Assembly: GCF_024586455.1 (NCBI RefSeq)
Contig: NC_065919.1
Location: forward strand, 24,776,839 to 24,840,838
From: Bactrocera neohumeralis
Taxonomy: Eukaryota; Arthropoda; Insecta; Diptera; Tephritidae
Direction of reading: 5' to 3'
DNA: 64,000 nucleotides
The notes under the pieces were generated by a model. It was given only the letters and a program-made list of their open reading frames with translations, had not been told where the DNA came from and ran no database searches. Of this stretch, positions 60,190 through 64,000 are shown piece after piece (the first letter of the stretch is position 1; every line of letters starts with the position of its first letter). The position numbers and the translations under genes were made by a program.

Positions 60190-61810
60190 TTTGGAATAGA
60201 AAGCATAAATTGAAACATAATATCAATAAAAGTACAGTTATTTCCATTTATGCATAGATCTGGTCATATTTACGTGTCTTTTAAAGCACCCCTTTTCTTT
60301 GCTGGAATACACTTAAGGTCACGCAGACCCTTCTATTCCTAACTAGATTCGTACAAAATTAATATGCATAACTCTTAATACTTTGAACTATCTATTAAAG
60401 ATATCAGAAACGCCTGTGCAATTTAACACACAAAAAATGACTGCAACAGACGAGAAATGGTAGACTCGTAGTCCGCAAAATAGTTGAAGGAAATTAAGAA
60501 ACGTTGTTGTGGAAAATTGCTTATAAGGAAGCAGCTTTTGTGCATATAAATAAATGCTTAAATGGCCACAATGGCAGCAATTTGGAGAATTCGTTGTGCC
60601 AAATGGCAACACTTGCATGCATAATTCCCTGACATGCATTAAAACACACAAATACACGATTCATTAGAAATGAAAAACCGGTCAGGGTAGACAATTAATT
60701 GTGCCTATTTAAAAAGTGACTTAATGTATTTCTAATTAAATTTGCAAACGCAAGAGAGTAGCCCCAAGCGGTAGAGAGAAAGTTATAAAAATTGAAATTA
60801 GCAATTTGATTAAAGATATTATTTAAACAGTTAGCTTGTGAGCCCACTTAGCATCTTCATAAGAATATTACATTTAATTATTAATAAGTTAGGTAACACT
60901 GCAAGCTACCATACATTGAATTTCGTTGGTTGGAGCCATGGTTTAATGATTCACATAAATTTGTCTTAACATGAAATTGTAAATGTTTTGCAACTGTACT
61001 TAAAAATATTTTTAGAAGAATCTAATTTTATTTAAACGCAAAAAATTAATTATGTTTTTTAATATTTTTCATTGCAGGTAAGAGTTAAAAGCAATTGTTG
61101 ATCTAAATTGTAAAGACTGACAATCTTCACAACTGTGAGCAAGACGTTTACCAAAAAAAAAAAAAAAACACTCAAAATTAAATGGTTTGTATTGCTATTA
61201 AGCTATAATATACTGAATCTAAATATATATTTGTTTTGCTAAAAAACAGAAATGTTTTTAAATGGTTCTATATGGCTCTTAACTCCAAAGGAGCCTTTAT
61301 CAGAAAAAGACGTTATTTCTGCGTGATATTTAAAGCAATTTTTGATTTTAATTTTTTCGATATAATTCAAATTAATTTACATATATACAAATATGTACGC
61401 ATTGGTAGCGAAAGTAAATATTAGCAAAAAAAAAGACCGCAGATCTCAATACTGTTATATAAAAAAACAGAATTATTGCTTTGAAACGCATATTAAAATT
61501 TTAAATTTGATTCAAAAAGTGAAAGTGTGCGTACTGGTTTTTAATCTGAAGATATTTATATACATATGTATATCGTTTATAAACATTGACCAGCCAGACA
61601 ATACAATTAAGTAATTAGAATGAAACAATAGGCTATAGAATTATCTAGAAACACAAGCTTATTCATTTGACATTGTGTTTTTTGCGCTTTATTACAAAAA
61701 TATTTAAATTAAAAAGTAACTCAAAAGGCTAGAGAAGTCAATAATGCCACACATTCTATTTTGTTATATAATAAGCTGCAAAATTGAATAAATTTACCAA
61801 AAAAAATATA
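60190..61810. other. Non-coding stretch
   Basis: AT-rich, with an A run at 61153-61169. No gene or recognised repeat. Confidence 0.4.
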
Positions 61811-61814
61811 AAAT

Positions 61815-62180
61815 AAGAAAACACGTTAACTTCGATTGCAACAAAGCTATGTATATAGTCTACATAAATATAAGATTTCTTACAAGAAATTTGATCGGTC
61901 AGTTTGCATGGCAGCGACTCGAACTGAAAAATTTCTACGAAGAATGCATTGCTGCCTTTGATAATAAATATTCTATGCCAAATTTCGTTAAGATGTCACC
62001 TCAAATAAAAAAGTTTTCCTTGTAAGCACTTGATACCGATCGCTCAGTTTGTATGGCAGCCATATGCTATAGTAGTCCGATATCGGCGGTTCTTGCAAAT
62101 GTAGATGGCTATGTCAAAAACTGAAGGACCTGTACTCGTTTAAATCGACTCAGCTCGTCACGCTGATCATTTAGATACAA
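61815..62180 (-). mobile_element. HINE family 1 fragment, reverse orientation
   Basis: ACACGTTAACTTCGATTGCAACAAAG is a mutated version of the family hairpin end. It is followed by TACAAGAAATTTGATCGGTCAG, GCCATATGCTATAGTAGTCCG, ATATCGGCGGTTCTTGC and AAATCGACTCAGCTCGTCA in reverse family order. The terminal ATACCC hairpin end is missing. Confidence 0.65.
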
Positions 62181-62403
62181 CGTTTTCTTCTGGAGGTTAT
62201 AAGCTTTCTTGTAAACTAAATATATTTTGTTCAGGGCATAAAGAAAGAAATGCGAATTTTTCGAAGAGATCGTATTGAGGACTCTTTTAAGAATATATTC
62301 CATAAATATATTAAAACGTCCTGTTCCATTTTATATGGGAGTGAATGAAAAAATTAAGTTTTTATGTTGTTTAAATTCGATATCATTTTTAATATACCCT
62401 TTT

Positions 62404-63099
62404 TTAAGGGGTCACATAGGTTTCGCCAGTTAAGAAATAGTCTTTTTCAACAATTTTTTCTCATATAAAAAATAAATATTTTATTAAATTTTTTATTGTT
62501 ACAAACATACACTATTAACAAAGAAATTCTGAAATTTTTGGAAAAAATATTTTAAACTCGGCCATTGCGACGCTATTTCCGGTGACTCCTCGGAAAAAAG
62601 ACGACAGGATACTTATTACAGGAAAAAAATACGTGTTTTAGCAAAAACCTTAACTTAGAACTAGGACGAAGGAAAAAAAACTGAAAATTGGATTTTTGGC
62701 AGACATTTTAACAAAAAAAATTAAAATCTCAATGAAAGTTTCGCAAATTTTACAAAAAAATTAAAATCCCGATTTTTTTTCAAATAGTTATAATCGAAAA
62801 TAAAATCCTTCATTCAAGTCTTTAAGGATTGTATCTCAAAGATTTGTGGAAAATTTCATGAAGATCGGTTGAGTAGTTCTCGAGAAATCTTGTCAACCGA
62901 CTTCAAAAAAAAAAGTTTCGAGAAAAAAGCGTTTAAAGACGGCGCATTTAGCCTGGCAGCCTCGAGCGCACAAGTTCTCAAGGCTGTATCTCCGAAACTA
63001 TTACTCGGATCAACTTGACAGTATTCTAGAAGTGTTGTAGCATTTAATAAGACAATAAAAATCGATTTTTGAAACTTGTAAACCCATGTAACCCCTTAA
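62404..63099 (+). mobile_element. TTAA-bounded non-autonomous element, copy 5
   Basis: The ends are TTAA-GGGGTCACATAGGTT and AACCCATGTAACCCC-TTAA (15-base inverted repeat, two mismatches). The interior has CTTGTCAACCGACTTCAAAA and TTCGAGAAAAAAGCGTTTAAAG (about 62885-62938), which match copy 1 in reverse complement and copies 2 and 4 directly. Non-coding. Confidence 0.75.
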
Positions 63100-64000
63100 G
63101 TAAAATTACGCTTACAAATCCCTAAAAGAGAGATCGAATATGTTCAAAGCTTCTCAACACTTCACAGAACTTTAGTACGTTAATGTTAACGCATCCCTCT
63201 CCTTCTCTCTTTAGCCTTTCCTCTTAGAGAAATAGGAAAGCACTGCTGAAAGTTATAACGGCATACTCCTTGATAAAAAAGACTGACTTACCTTATATAT
63301 CTGCTAAAAACTCGCCTCAAAGAATTTCCAAACAATAAATGCTTGCCTGCAAATGCTAAAAAACATTACCTTCTCTCTAATTTGACCATGAAAATTTAAA
63401 GAAAAAAAAACAAATTCCCGAATTCAACTAATTAACTAATTTCGTTCAGCGTTTATAAATAGGTGATGACTAAATTTTTAATGGATTAATACAAATTCAA
63501 ATTTGTCTTTTTGTAGTTCACCAAAACTGTTTTGTTCACTTTTACTTTTGTCCCACCGACAAAAGCGTGAAGCTGTGAAGACCGCACTAATGTAGAGGAG
63601 CTATTAAATTAGCATGGCACAAATTGCCTATAATCAAATGCGAAAGCCATGATTTCAGGATTTCAACTTAACACGTTCGTTATTATTAAGAGCGGAGAGT
63701 TGCTTCATTTGCCTGACAACTGCTTTCTTTGCCAGCAATTATATAGCTTCAAATAGAGTAAGCGATCATTAGATATATAATAATGACAAATCACAAACTC
63801 TTACATTAACATAAAACAAAATTTCAATGTCCGACCTACGAATACTAAGCTTCGCAAAGCTTTGTGTCTTAAGAGTTTTGTTGCCTCCCACAAATGAACG
63901 GCATTTAACGCGGGATCATTTGTCAAGTTGTCAATGCGCTTAACTCGGATTAATTTAGACTACAAAAATTTGGAAAATCCAATATACAACTTCACTGGCT
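63100..64000. other. Non-coding right end of window
   Basis: No gene or recognised repeat. Confidence 0.4.

Noticed and set aside
1..64000. CRISPR arrays, bacterial operons, rRNA or tRNA genes
   Set aside because: None seen on reading. The introns, LINEs and mariners show insect nuclear DNA. tRNA genes were not searched computationally.

Overview
The window looks like intergenic and intronic DNA of a higher fly, most probably a tephritid fruit fly (Bactrocera, Zeugodacus or Ceratitis type). The basis is low GC, short GT-AG introns, a split MFS sugar-transporter gene, several degenerate mariner families, tephritid-like non-LTR retrotransposon fragments, and DINE-1/Helentron-type (HINE) repeats. 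No bacterial or CRISPR-like feature is seen. Species identity is inferred, not proven.

Host genes. One complete gene can be assembled: a six-exon facilitated sugar (trehalose/hexose-type) transporter on the + strand from 2482 to 9386. All splice phases agree and the product is 473 residues. Its introns have absorbed a transposon remnant (intron 1) and two mariner remnants (intron 3). About 4 kb downstream, on the opposite strand (13037-13461), are two adjoining exon pieces of a second, diverged transporter of the same family. They share the intron position and phase but lack the rest of the gene, so this looks like a relic of a local duplication. A possible first exon of an unrelated gene (5' leader, ATG and a GTGAGT donor) lies near 37.9-38.25 kb.

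Mobile DNA makes up most of the recognisable content. (i) Mariner copies of at least five families lie near 5.2-5.9, 6.5-7.5, 10.1-11.4, 21.7-22.5, 25.0, 39.0-39.9, 42.0-42.6 and 42.9-43.2 kb. (ii) A second transposase type with DUF4817-like HTH and DDE parts lies at 3.0, 17.3-18.2, 21.2-21.7, 24.0-24.3, 26.6 and 53.8-54.5 kb. (iii) A Tc1-like element at 14.3-15.05 kb carries what looks like a real 87-bp intron. (iv) Pieces of one RTE-like LINE family lie at 9.6-10.06 with 11.4-11.7, 20.4, 24.5-24.9, 26.75-28.7 and 56.6-57.6 kb. (v) Parts of other LINEs lie at 47.9-48.9 kb (ORF1 zinc knuckles) and 59.9-60.2 kb (C-terminus and tail). (vi) HINE repeats are present in two main designs. (vii) A family of five TTAA-bounded, 0.6-0.75 kb non-coding elements with TTAAGGGG ends is described in the findings.

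Other structure: a 460-bp perfect (TGATT)n array at 33.05-33.51 kb with a short tandem prelude, a very AT-rich block at about 34.4-37.5 kb, and a 25.2-25.8 kb fragment of a repetitive arthropod protein family of unknown function. The remaining stretches are low-complexity or unique non-coding sequence in which I see no gene. Nearly all transposon copies are broken, so I expect no active element here.
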